Shown here: positions 1 to 5,423 of the stretch, in pieces
Numbering within the stretch: position 1 is the stretch's first letter
Layout of the letters: each line of letters starts with the position of its first letter
NCBI GenBank assembly: GCA_021817915.1
Contig: JAKAFV010000001.1
Span: 1 to 14,736, forward strand
Direction of reading: 5' to 3'
DNA: 14,736 nt
Origin: a bacterium
Lineage (GTDB): Bacteria > Patescibacteriota > Minisyncoccia > UBA6257 > UBA9933
Notes under the pieces: generated by a model
Told to the model about the DNA's origin: nothing
Database searches by the model: none
The model's input: only the letters and a program-made list of their open reading frames with translations
Translations under genes and position numbers: made by a program

Positions 1-2
1 GA

Positions 3-83
3 TCTAAAAAATGCCCTGAATGCTTAAGCGAAATTCCCATTGAAGCCAAGCGCTGTTCGCATTGCGCGCAAAGCGTGAAGTAA
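3..83 (+). CDS. C-terminal fragment with zinc-ribbon tail (MscL-like, partial)
   Basis: Only the last 26 codons are in the window; the gene begins upstream. In frame 3 the tail reads SKKCPECLSEIPIEAKRCSH, then CAQSVK and a TAA stop at 81-83. Two CxxC pairs (CPEC and CSHC) separated by 11 residues form a small zinc ribbon. From memory, this type of tail (CP-C-LSEIP-A-RC-HC) occurs at the C-terminus of large-conductance mechanosensitive channel (MscL) proteins in several phyla, including CPR bacteria, but it also caps other proteins. The MscL name is therefore tentative, because the channel domain itself is not visible. No terminator is seen between this gene and the next one at 150. Confidence 0.5.
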   Translation, partial: SKKCPECLSEIPIEAKRCSHCAQSVK

Positions 84-91
84 GTTGGAAA

Positions 92-122
92 TTGGTATAG
101 TAAAAATATCTTTAAATATAAT
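92..122 (+). promoter_or_regulatory. Weak sigma70-type promoter before the beta-repeat membrane protein
   Basis: A consensus -10 box TATAAT lies at 117-122. The best -35 candidate is TTGGTA at 92-97, with a long 19-bp spacer. It lies 28 nt before the ATG at 150, so the mRNA would have a short leader. The area is AT-rich, so chance matches are likely. Confidence 0.35.
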
Positions 123-149
123 TAAAGGTCGCAATTTAATTTAAAATAT

Positions 150-1286
150 ATGAAAAAAATATTATTAGTTTTAAGTTTATCATTTTTGGCGATGCCGTTT
201 GTTTCTTTTGCTTCGGGTTTTCAAGGCGTTCAAGTTTATACGCTTGGTAAAGATGAAGTTGCTAAAGAAAATATTTACGCGGCTGGCAACAGCATTAATA
301 TTTTAGGAACAGCCGAAGGAGATGTTTTTACGGTTGGAGGGAACGTAATGGTTTTGGGCGACGTGGGTAAAGATTTAAACGCGGCGGGCGGAACCTTGGT
401 TGCTGAAAGCAACGTCGGCGATGACGCGCGCTTGGCCGGAGGCACGCTGGCGATTGGCGGAAAAATCGGCGGAGAGCTTTTAGCTGCCGGCGGACAAATG
501 AATTTGAACCCGAGCCTGCAAGTTAAGGGCAATGCTAAGCTGGCGGGCGGGAATATTTTGGTTGATGGCGATATAAAAGGCGACCTTGCTGTTTATGGAG
601 ATGCCATTCGCATCGACGGCATAATTGGCGGAAACGTTTCGGCAAAGGCGGGCCAAAAATTGGTTATTGGCAGTAGGGCGGAAATTGACGGGAACTTAAA
701 CTACAGCGCGCCGGAGAAACTGACGATTGAAGACGGGGCTAAAATAACAGGCGAAGTTGTTTTTACGGAAATTGCCGTGAAAAGCCGGGGAATCACGCAA
801 AAAGGCTTTTTGGGATTTATTGGGATAGCATGGCTTATCGGACTGTTGATGTCTTTGACGGCGTCATTGGCGGTATATTTCTTGTTTGGCAAAAAAATAA
901 AAGAGGCAATAAATTATACGCTGGATAATTTTGGCAAAGAAACATTGCGCGGGTTTGTTGCTCTGGTGGCTTTGCCCATAGCGGTGGTTATTTCCTTTGC
1001 CACGGTTATTGGCATTATGCTTGGCTTCGCGGGACTTTTACTTTACATTTTGATGGCGGTATTCGCTTGTATTTTCGCGCCAATATTATTGGGAACTATT
1101 ATTTTCCGGAAACTTTTGAAAAAGCCGGAATTCGGAGTTGATTGGAAGAGCGTGCTGACAGGCGTGGTAGTGTTGAGAATCGTGGCGATTATTCCTTTTG
1201 TTGGATGGATATTTTGCTTTATCTTTTTCTTGGCCTCTTTCGGAGTGTTGTTTAATTATTTGTATAAACACTTTAAAAAGGCTTAA
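150..1286 (+). CDS. Secreted bactofilin-like beta-repeat protein with multi-pass membrane C-terminus
   Basis: A 378-aa protein in three parts. Residues 1-21 are a signal peptide (basic MKK, hydrophobic core, SFA then SG). Residues of about 40-210 form a repetitive beta-rich region with many short units such as GNSINILG, GDVFTVGG, AGGTLAIGG and GDIKGDLAVYG. This Gly/Asp turn pattern is typical of right-handed beta-helix, polymer-forming (bactofilin-like) domains. From about residue 218 the protein is hydrophobic, with four or five membrane segments ending in a basic tail (YKHFKKA). Bactofilins proper are cytoplasmic scaffolds, whereas the signal peptide here places the repeat domain outside the membrane. 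A role in cell-surface structure is inference. The SD is poor (AAAGG is about 20 nt away). The gene is followed by a hairpin terminator and appears monocistronic. Confidence 0.7.
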   Translation: MKKILLVLSLSFLAMPFVSFASGFQGVQVYTLGKDEVAKENIYAAGNSINILGTAEGDVFTVGGNVMVLGDVGKDLNAAGGTLVAESNVGDDARLAGGTLAIGGKIGGELLAAGGQMNLNPSLQVKGNAKLAGGNILVDGDIKGDLAVYGDAIRIDGIIGGNVSAKAGQKLVIGSRAEIDGNLNYSAPEKLTIEDGAKITGEVVFTEIAVKSRGITQKGFLGFIGIAWLIGLLMSLTASLAVYFLFGKKIKEAINYTLDNFGKETLRGFVALVALPIAVVISFATVIGIMLGFAGLLLYILMAVFACIFAPILLGTIIFRKLLKKPEFGVDWKSVLTGVVVLRIVAIIPFVGWIFCFIFFLASFGVLFNYLYKHFKKA

Positions 1287-1311
1287 TTGGCAATTATTGG
1301 ATAGCTATATT

Positions 1312-1341
1312 AAAAAGCGGGGCGCGAGCTTCGCTTTTTTT
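1312..1341 (+). terminator. Rho-independent terminator
   Basis: The stem AAAAAGCG (1312-1319) pairs with CGCTTTTT from 1332, across a loop of about 12 nt, and runs into a T tract ending at 1341. It lies 26 nt after the stop of the beta-repeat protein gene. The last T residues are shared with the -35 box of the next promoter. Confidence 0.75.
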
Positions 1342-1368
1342 GACATTATAATTAAAATATGGTATAAA
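1340..1368 (+). promoter_or_regulatory. Strong sigma70-type promoter for the small gene at 1438
   Basis: A perfect -35 box TTGACA (1340-1345), a 17-bp spacer and TATAAA (1363-1368). Transcription should start near 1375, giving a leader of about 63 nt. The -35 box overlaps the T tract of the preceding terminator, so the two transcription units abut directly. Confidence 0.75.
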
Positions 1369-1437
1369 TCTTTCAGGCCATAAAAAATTTAAAACGGTAA
1401 AGAACATCTTTTTATAATGAAATCTTGGGAGGCAAAT

Positions 1438-1692
1438 ATGAAAAAACTGATGCTTTTTTTAATCGCGGCGATGCTCATCGGAAAAATGTCGGTCGGCGAA
1501 TGGAAAAAGATCGCCGACAAGGATGAATTTGTGCGGTTTATCGGCATAACGCTTTGCAACGATTTGGATTGCGAGGTGGCCGATATAGAGACAAAAAAAA
1601 TCGGCGGGGACATATATTTTTTCTGGGAGTGCCTTGATTCCAAGCCCGGCTCTGCGCCCCAGAAATTGAAAAAGAGAAAAGTGAATCTTTAA
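1438..1692 (+). CDS. Small hypothetical protein with signal-peptide-like N-terminus
   Basis: An 84-aa protein I do not recognise. The start is set at ATG 1438 because GGGAGG lies 6-7 nt upstream (1428-1433). The in-frame ATG at 1417 has no SD and would put a charged extension before a hydrophobic segment. From 1438 the protein begins MKKLMLFLIAAMLIGKMSVG, which looks like a signal peptide or membrane anchor. About 64 polar residues follow, with three cysteines (LCNDLDCE and WECLD) and a very basic end (KLKKRKVNL). The gene stands alone between its own promoter at 1340 and a hairpin terminator at 1722. A secreted or membrane-anchored disulphide-bearing peptide is possible, but no function can be assigned. 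Confidence 0.6.
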   Translation: MKKLMLFLIAAMLIGKMSVGEWKKIADKDEFVRFIGITLCNDLDCEVADIETKKIGGDIYFFWECLDSKPGSAPQKLKKRKVNL

Positions 1693-1721
1693 TGTATGAG
1701 TTTGAAGTGTTTCGGTCGATG

Positions 1722-1766
1722 ACCGCCAATATACAGACGCAGTTTGTCTGGTGAGGCGGTTTTTTT
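1722..1766 (+). terminator. Two-part hairpin terminator
   Basis: The outer arms ACCGCC (1722-1727) and GGCGGT (1755-1760) enclose a second perfect stem CAGAC/GTCTG (about 1734-1750). The outer arm is followed by six T residues. It lies 29 nt after the stop of the small gene at 1438. Confidence 0.75.
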
Positions 1767-1823
1767 ATTAGCGAAACCCTTTTTAAAATCAATCGTCATA
1801 TTCAATGAAGGATATAAAAAAAC

Positions 1824-1952
1824 ATGAAAAAACTACGCTTGTCACAATATATAAATAATATCACTGTTTGGTTTAAACACGATTTAAATTTAAGCGTTAT
1901 TTGGCCGGAGCAATTAAGGGTGAGTATCAAGTATTTTGTATTAAGTATCTAG
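1824..1952 (+). CDS. Doubtful 42-codon ORF
   Basis: This is an ATG-to-TAG frame encoding 42 aa, starting MKKLRLSQYI and ending in the heptamer repeat tract. There is no convincing SD (GAAGGA is about 12 nt away), no recognisable domain, and the C-terminus is made of repeat DNA. It is the only open frame of any note in the 306-base stretch 1768-2073, which otherwise holds the heptamer tract and a hairpin. It may well be non-coding. Confidence 0.12.
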   Translation: MKKLRLSQYINNITVWFKHDLNLSVIWPEQLRVSIKYFVLSI

Positions 1953-1956
1953 TATT
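1922..1956. repeat. Degenerate tandem heptamer repeat, about 5 units
   Basis: Consecutive 7-nt units GAGTATC, AAGTATT, TTGTATT, AAGTATC and TAGTATT have consensus AAGTATY. All keep the 7-nt phase without gaps. The tract lies between the small genes at 1438 and 2074. A related AAGYTTY heptamer tract lies inside the methyltransferase gene at 14436. Confidence 0.7.
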
Positions 1957-1981
1957 ATTGGGAATCAAAAATTAACTAAAG

Positions 1982-2017
1982 ATTGCCTCGGCGAGATAAT
2001 GCCGGGGCAATTTATTT
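1982..2017 (+). terminator. Hairpin of terminator type upstream of the small gene at 2074
   Basis: ATTGCCTCGGC (1982-1992) pairs with GCCGGGGCAAT (2001-2011) as an 11-bp stem with one G-U wobble and an 8-nt loop (GAGATAAT), followed by TTATTTT. No supported gene lies just upstream, so it either ends a transcript from an unseen or doubtful gene or sits in the leader of the next gene as a regulatory hairpin. Both readings are open. Confidence 0.55.
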
Positions 2018-2073
2018 TATCCAAGGCTATCTCGAGGGAGCAATTTAACAATCTTAATATGGAGGATAAGGAA

Positions 2074-2403
2074 ATGGAAAGCGATCAAGAGGCAAGGGTA
2101 AAAGACGTTGTTGTTGGTATTGACAGTATTTTAAACAGGGAGGAGGAAAAGAGTATGGGAAATATCAAAGAAGCAGATGCGGAAAAGGTGGTTGTTTTGG
2201 ACAATGTCAATGATGATGTTGTCGAACAATCGGATAGTGGAAACAAGGCCGGACTTTCCGGAATTTTTTCCAAAGAGAGTGCATTAGGGATGTTTTTCAG
2301 GATTTTCAAATTTCGCGTTTTGGTTGTGGCAAAAGAGAAGATCTATTTATCGATAAAAATCCGGCGCAACAGGAATGAAGAATGTGGAAATAGAGGATTT
2401 TAA
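2074..2403 (+). CDS. Small hypothetical protein, acidic then basic
   Basis: A 109-aa protein I do not recognise. The start is placed at ATG 2074 because GGAGG (2061-2065) lies 8 nt upstream. The frame stays open to ATG 1999, but that codon lies in a hairpin and has no SD. The N-terminal two thirds are acidic and polar (EEEKSMGNIKEADAEK, DNVNDDVVEQ) and probably disordered. The last 40 residues are hydrophobic and basic (MFFRIFKFRVLVVAKEKIYL, then KIRRNRNEE), with no clear membrane helix. The gene has its own strong terminator immediately after it, so it is monocistronic. I found no convincing promoter upstream. No function can be proposed. Confidence 0.6.
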   Translation: MESDQEARVKDVVVGIDSILNREEEKSMGNIKEADAEKVVVLDNVNDDVVEQSDSGNKAGLSGIFSKESALGMFFRIFKFRVLVVAKEKIYLSIKIRRNRNEECGNRGF

Positions 2404-2407
2404 ATAG

Positions 2408-2449
2408 GGGCCGTTCATTTGTAGTAAGATGAATGAACGGCCCTTTTAT
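2408..2449 (+). terminator. Strong rho-independent terminator
   Basis: A perfect 12-bp stem: GGGCCGTTCATT (2408-2419) pairs with AATGAACGGCCC (2432-2443) across a 12-nt loop, followed by TTTT. It starts 4 nt after the stop codon of the 109-aa gene. Confidence 0.85.
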
Positions 2450-2478
2450 TTGCCCTAAATTCGCCGAAAGTGTAAAAT
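2450..2478 (+). promoter_or_regulatory. Promoter of the lactate permease gene, predicted leaderless
   Basis: TTGCCC (2450-2455), a 17-bp spacer and TAAAAT (2473-2478). The -10 box ends 7 nt before the ATG at 2486, so the transcript would start at or within a base or two of the start codon. There is no SD in this gap. Confidence 0.5.
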
Positions 2479-2485
2479 GTAAATA

Positions 2486-3988
2486 ATGTTTAATCTGCCG
2501 GTTTTGCTGTCGATAATCCCTTTTTTGGTTTTTATTATTCTTTTGCTTTGGATAAAAACTTCGCTTCTTAAAGCGTCGGTAATTACGCTTGTTTTATTTA
2601 CGATTTTGACGATTTTGTACTGGCAGATACTGCCCGTTTCACTTTTATCTTCTTATATTAAAGGATTTTTTGTGGCCTTTGACATTTTTATTATTATTTT
2701 CGGAGCGATTTTTTTCTTGGGCATACTGAAAGATTTGGATGTTATTAAAAACATTTCATATTATCTGGAGCATTTTTCAAAAGATTATCGGGTGCAAATA
2801 ATTATCTTGGCATGGTTTTTTGAAAATTTTATAGAAGGAACCGCCGGGTTTGGAACTCCCGTAGCGGTTGTCGCTCCGCTTCTTATTGGACTTGGCTTGC
2901 CAGTGATCAAAGCGTTGGTAATAGCGCTTTTGGGAAATAGCGCTTCGGTAGTTTTTGGCGCCGCCGGAGCGCCCATCCGCATCGGCTTCGCGGGATTGGA
3001 TGTTTCTTCGGTGCCGTATATTTCAGCGCTTATAAATTGTGCTGGATTTATTGTGCCAATTTTTATGCTTTGGATAATTACTTCGGGCAGGATAAATGGC
3101 AAGAAGGAATTTTTCGGCGGTTTAAGCTTTGCCATTTGGTCGGGAATCGCTTTCGTCGTGCCATCGGCGCTTGCCGCCGCGTTTATGGGACAGGAATTTC
3201 CTTCAATAGTAGGTTCAATTATCGGCTTGGCCCTGGTAATGGCTTCCAGTAAATTGGGGATTTTTACCCCCAAGAATATTTTGTCTTTACGAGGAGAAGA
3301 GACTCTAAAGAAAACAATGTCTGCTTTCAGGGCTTTCTTGCCCTACGCGGTTTTAATTTTACTTTTGATTCTTGGCAAATTGGTTTTGGGAAATTCAAAC
3401 ATTAATATTTCTTTAATAATAGACCATGCCTTTAATTTGTTTAATCCCGGTTTTGCTTTTATTATTGCCGGCTTAATTACAGCTTTTATTTGGAAAAGCA
3501 AAAAAGAAAATATTCCACTTTCGGCGATAAATTCTTTTAAGGGGGCAATAAGCCCGTTTTTAGTTATTGTTTCAATGTCAGCGCTTACTCAGTTAATGAT
3601 AAATTCCGGGCAAAATAATTCCGGATTGCCGGCAACAATAACTCTTATCGCAAAAATTTTTGAAACAAGCTGGTTGCCATTTTTTGCGCCATTCATAGCT
3701 GCTTTCGGCGCTTTTATTACTGGTAGCGCCACGGTTTCAAACATTATGTTCGGAAATTTTTTCAGCGTTGCCGCTCAAGCTCTTGGCCTTAGTGTTGCGG
3801 TAATATTGTCGCTTGGCGTAGTTGGAGGGTCGGCGGGCAATATGATAGCTTTGGCGGACATGCTTGCCGGGGAAGCGGTAGTCGGCGTAAAAAATCGGGA
3901 ACGGGAAATTTTAAAAGGAGTGTTTGTGCCTTGCGTAACTTATCTGGTGATTGTGGGAATTATTGGAATGATTATCATATATATATGA
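2486..3988 (+). CDS. lctP: L-lactate permease family transporter (LctP/LldP)
   Basis: A 500-aa integral membrane protein of the lactate permease family, which moves lactate (and in some members glycolate) with protons across the cytoplasmic membrane. The family signature is clear at residues 117-133 (EGTAGFGTPVAVVAPLL), preceded by WFFENFI. A second conserved stretch, GNSASVVFGAAGAPIRIGF, follows, and near the C-terminus are SATVSNIMFGNFFSVAAQAL and VVGGSAGNMIALADMLAGEA. Length matches the family (about 500-550 aa), and hydrophobic segments cover nearly the whole chain. The start has no SD, but a promoter sits just upstream. The TGA stop overlaps the ATG of the next gene, suggesting translational coupling. 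In a fermentative CPR cell, lactate export or exchange is the likely role, though the direction is not shown by sequence. I see no lactate dehydrogenase nearby. Confidence 0.93.
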   Translation: MFNLPVLLSIIPFLVFIILLLWIKTSLLKASVITLVLFTILTILYWQILPVSLLSSYIKGFFVAFDIFIIIFGAIFFLGILKDLDVIKNISYYLEHFSKDYRVQIIILAWFFENFIEGTAGFGTPVAVVAPLLIGLGLPVIKALVIALLGNSASVVFGAAGAPIRIGFAGLDVSSVPYISALINCAGFIVPIFMLWIITSGRINGKKEFFGGLSFAIWSGIAFVVPSALAAAFMGQEFPSIVGSIIGLALVMASSKLGIFTPKNILSLRGEETLKKTMSAFRAFLPYAVLILLLILGKLVLGNSNINISLIIDHAFNLFNPGFAFIIAGLITAFIWKSKKENIPLSAINSFKGAISPFLVIVSMSALTQLMINSGQNNSGLPATITLIAKIFETSWLPFFAPFIAAFGAFITGSATVSNIMFGNFFSVAAQALGLSVAVILSLGVVGGSAGNMIALADMLAGEAVVGVKNREREILKGVFVPCVTYLVIVGIIGMIIIYI

Positions 3989-4632
3989 TGCTCGAATTTT
4001 ATTCAAAAAACAAAAAAATTTTATTAGCGATTTCCGTTTTAATTTTATTGGTTGGAATCGTATATTTGATTTTTGCCAATCTTCCCGCCAAGCCCGAGCC
4101 GGAGCAAGTTTTTTGTGCCCTGGACGCCAAATTATGCCCGGATGGTTCTTATGTCGGAAGATCCGGGCCCAAATGTGAATTTTCGGCGTGCCCGGAAATA
4201 AGCAATGAATTTGGGTGGAAAACTTTTACCGATTACGCGCTGGGAGTTTCTTTTCAATACCCTGACAGCTTTGGAACAAAATATATGCATGCGCTCGACT
4301 GGCCTCCGCAGATTGCCGTGATTAACGAGACTTACAGTTGTATTGAGGCCGGGTCTGAAATTGAGCGCGCCGGCAGAACGGAAACTAGAGTTATAAACGG
4401 CAGAAATTATTGCGTCACGACCATAGCCGAGGGCGCCGCCGGAAGCATTTATACCCAATATGCTTATGCGCTGGCAAAAGGAGAAAAGACGGTAATTTTT
4501 ACTTTTAGCGTCCGCGCCACGCAATGCGGAAACTATAATGAGGCGCAAAAAATCGAATGCGAAAACGAGCGCGCGTCTTTTGGCATTGATTATTTTATAG
4601 ACCGCATAGTTCGGACCTTAAGATTCAACTAG
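3985..4632 (+). CDS. Membrane-anchored extracytoplasmic protein with four-Cys motif
   Basis: A 215-aa protein whose start (ATG 3985, or the adjacent ATG 3988) overlaps the permease stop by 4 nt. The in-frame ATG at 3931 lies deep in the permease gene and has no merit. Residues 11-30 form one membrane anchor. Next comes a Pro/Glu linker and a four-cysteine motif, C44-C51-C64-C69, reading LCPDGSYVGRSGPKCEF. I recall this motif, with similar spacing, in many CPR exported proteins, where it resembles a Kazal-like disulphide module. The rest (about residues 75-215) starts FTDYALGVSFQYPDSFG, which resembles PsbP-like or 'LppX-like' single-domain proteins of Gram-positive and CPR bacteria, and carries further cysteines. 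It probably acts outside the membrane. Coupling to the permease may mean a shared role, or simply co-transcription. Confidence 0.7.
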   Translation: MMLEFYSKNKKILLAISVLILLVGIVYLIFANLPAKPEPEQVFCALDAKLCPDGSYVGRSGPKCEFSACPEISNEFGWKTFTDYALGVSFQYPDSFGTKYMHALDWPPQIAVINETYSCIEAGSEIERAGRTETRVINGRNYCVTTIAEGAAGSIYTQYAYALAKGEKTVIFTFSVRATQCGNYNEAQKIECENERASFGIDYFIDRIVRTLRFN

Positions 4633-4663
4633 CTTTGAATATAATTAATTTTTAACGGGCTGA

Positions 4664-4692
4664 TTGACAAAATAAGCTAAATAAGCTATATT
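4664..4692 (+). promoter_or_regulatory. Strong promoter with tandem 9-mer in the spacer
   Basis: Perfect -35 box TTGACA (4664-4669), 17-bp spacer and TATATT (4687-4692). The spacer is almost filled by two direct copies of AATAAGCTA (4671-4679 and 4680-4688), the second running into the -10 box. Such a repeat is well placed to be an operator. Predicted transcription start is near 4699, giving a leader of about 58 nt. Confidence 0.75.
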
Positions 4693-4756
4693 ATTTTCAG
4701 TTCTCAAAACGTTAAATGTTGTCATTGGCGTTCTTTTTTTCGGAAAAGGAGGGCAT

Positions 4757-5095
4757 ATGTCAACAAATGGTAAAAAGAATCACAGGTCGGGTGGCAAGTA
4801 TTGCGGCAGCCACACGACGATAATTGATGCCGCGGAGATTCCGGTAGATGCGGTAGTCGGCCTGCCCGAAGTGCATAAGATTTCTCTCGGGTTTATCAAG
4901 GCCGGTTTGCCCTCTGTGAACGGCAGCCGACGGGTGAAAATTGTCGATATTGACGGAGGAGTGTTTCTGTCAGTCAGGGGGAACACCACTCATCAAGAAG
5001 TGACTATTTGCACTCATGATGGCCATAAGACGAAGTTTGCCATCGCTGTCGCCAGCAGGAATGCCGGAATTAACATCTCATTCGGAAAGCATTAA
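4757..5095 (+). CDS. Small conserved protein, possibly DUF2103-like predicted metal-binding
   Basis: A 112-aa soluble protein with a very strong SD (AAGGAGGG at 4746-4753). The N-terminus reads KNHRSGGKYCGSHTTIIDAA, followed by VVGLPEVHKISLGFIKAGLP, RRVKIVDIDGGVFLSVRGNT and a final HDGHKTKFAIAVASR. The HRSGGK-SHTTVI pattern and the KISLG segment match my memory of a family frequent in Parcubacteria and similar to DUF2103, described as predicted metal-binding. His, Cys and Asp residues near the N-terminus (H9, C16, H19) are candidate ligands. This assignment is from memory and unverified. The gene is a self-contained unit with its own consensus promoter and terminator. Its biochemical function is unknown. 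Confidence 0.65.
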   Translation: MSTNGKKNHRSGGKYCGSHTTIIDAAEIPVDAVVGLPEVHKISLGFIKAGLPSVNGSRRVKIVDIDGGVFLSVRGNTTHQEVTICTHDGHKTKFAIAVASRNAGINISFGKH

Positions 5096-5133
5096 GAAAG
5101 GGGTGATTTAAATAAGGTATGTTACATCGGCTT

Positions 5134-5173
5134 TGACCGTTTAGCCACAAAGCAATTCAAACGGTCATTTTTT
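5134..5173 (+). terminator. Rho-independent terminator
   Basis: The stem TGACCGTTT (5134-5142) pairs perfectly with AAACGGTCA (5159-5167) across a 16-nt loop, followed by TTTTTT. It closes the transcription unit of the 112-aa gene. Confidence 0.85.
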
Positions 5174-5180
5174 ATATTTT

Positions 5181-5276
5181 ATGGATACTCAAACTAAAGT
5201 CATTTTATTTTTAACGACCAGCGGAGTGGTCTTTTGGCTGATAAATATCTTTTTACTTATTAAGCGGTTTTTGTAA
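5181..5276 (+). CDS. Possible 31-aa single-span membrane microprotein
   Basis: This ATG-to-TAA frame gives 31 aa: a polar MDTQTK start, one long hydrophobic stretch (VILFLTTSGVVFWLINIFLL) and a basic end (IKRFL). That is a textbook single membrane span with positive-inside charge at the end. Against it, there is no SD (the upstream bases are all A/T), it begins only 8 nt after the terminator T tract, and no promoter is apparent. It lies in the gene-free stretch 5096-5423, which otherwise holds the terminator, a promoter, a short MSEYY frame and an inverted repeat. Confidence 0.25.
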   Translation: MDTQTKVILFLTTSGVVFWLINIFLLIKRFL

Positions 5277-5286
5277 TCCGCCTGTT

Positions 5287-5315
5287 TTGATTTATTTCGG
5301 CATAAGGCGTAGAAT
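5287..5315 (+). promoter_or_regulatory. Promoter upstream of the PD-(D/E)XK nuclease gene
   Basis: TTGATT (5287-5292), a 17-bp spacer and TAGAAT (5310-5315). It lies 10 nt before a first ATG (5326) that encodes MSEYY, and about 108 nt before the real gene start (5424). If used, the mRNA leader would include the short frame and the inverted repeat. Confidence 0.45.
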
Positions 5316-5325
5316 ATAAAAACTT

Positions 5326-5373
5326 ATGTCAGAGTATTACCCCGATAGCAGAATTTCGGCAGGCTTCGCTTAA
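5326..5373 (+). other. Short upstream frame duplicating the nuclease gene start
   Basis: A 15-codon frame reading MSEYYPDSRISAGFA then TAA. Its first five residues equal those of the downstream nuclease (MSEYYNSRRA). The second codon differs completely (TCA here, AGC downstream), although both encode Ser. Its stop falls in the loop of the inverted repeat at 5340-5396. It could be a relic of the original gene start, split off by insertion of the repeat, or a leader peptide. Confidence 0.4.
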
Positions 5374-5396
5374 AAAAGCCGAACTTCGCTACGGGG
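5340..5396. repeat. Imperfect inverted repeat between two copies of a gene start
   Basis: The left arm CCCCGATAGCAGAATTTCGGC (5340-5360, split as CCCCGATAGCA and GAATTTCGGC) pairs with the right arm GCCGAACTTCGCTACGGGG (5378-5396) with two bulges and one mismatch. A short inner stem GGCTT/AAGCC can also form. There is no T tract after it, so it is unlikely to be a terminator. It resembles a mobile palindromic element or a leader hairpin. Confidence 0.65.
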
Positions 5397-5423
5397 CAGG
5401 TAATTCTTTTAATTCATAATATT

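Noticed and set aside
275..532. Minus-strand open frame opposite the beta-repeat gene
   Set aside because: It is Pro/Ser/Lys-rich antisense of a Gly/Asp-rich repeat coding region, has no SD and matches no family.
1417..1437. Earlier start for the small gene at 1438
   Set aside because: The earlier ATG has no SD and would put a charged extension before the hydrophobic N-terminus; GGGAGG clearly points to 1438.
1999..2073. Earlier starts for the 109-aa gene (1999, 2059)
   Set aside because: ATG 1999 is inside the hairpin and ATG 2059 overlaps the SD itself; the GGAGG fits ATG 2074.
2785..3273. 162-codon minus-strand frame inside lctP
   Set aside because: It lies wholly opposite the well-supported permease, and its composition is that of the antisense of a hydrophobic gene.
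3986..3988. UGA read as Gly (alternative CPR genetic code)
   Set aside because: UGA ends lctP and the cupin gene at family-typical lengths and in ATGA overlaps, so it is a stop here.
4132..4548. 138-codon minus-strand frame opposite the Cys-motif protein
   Set aside because: The plus-strand frame has a membrane anchor, a recognisable motif and coupling to lctP; the minus frame has none of these.
5340..5396. Rho-independent terminator
   Set aside because: The inverted repeat is long and GC-rich, but no T tract follows; the next bases are CAGGTAATTC.
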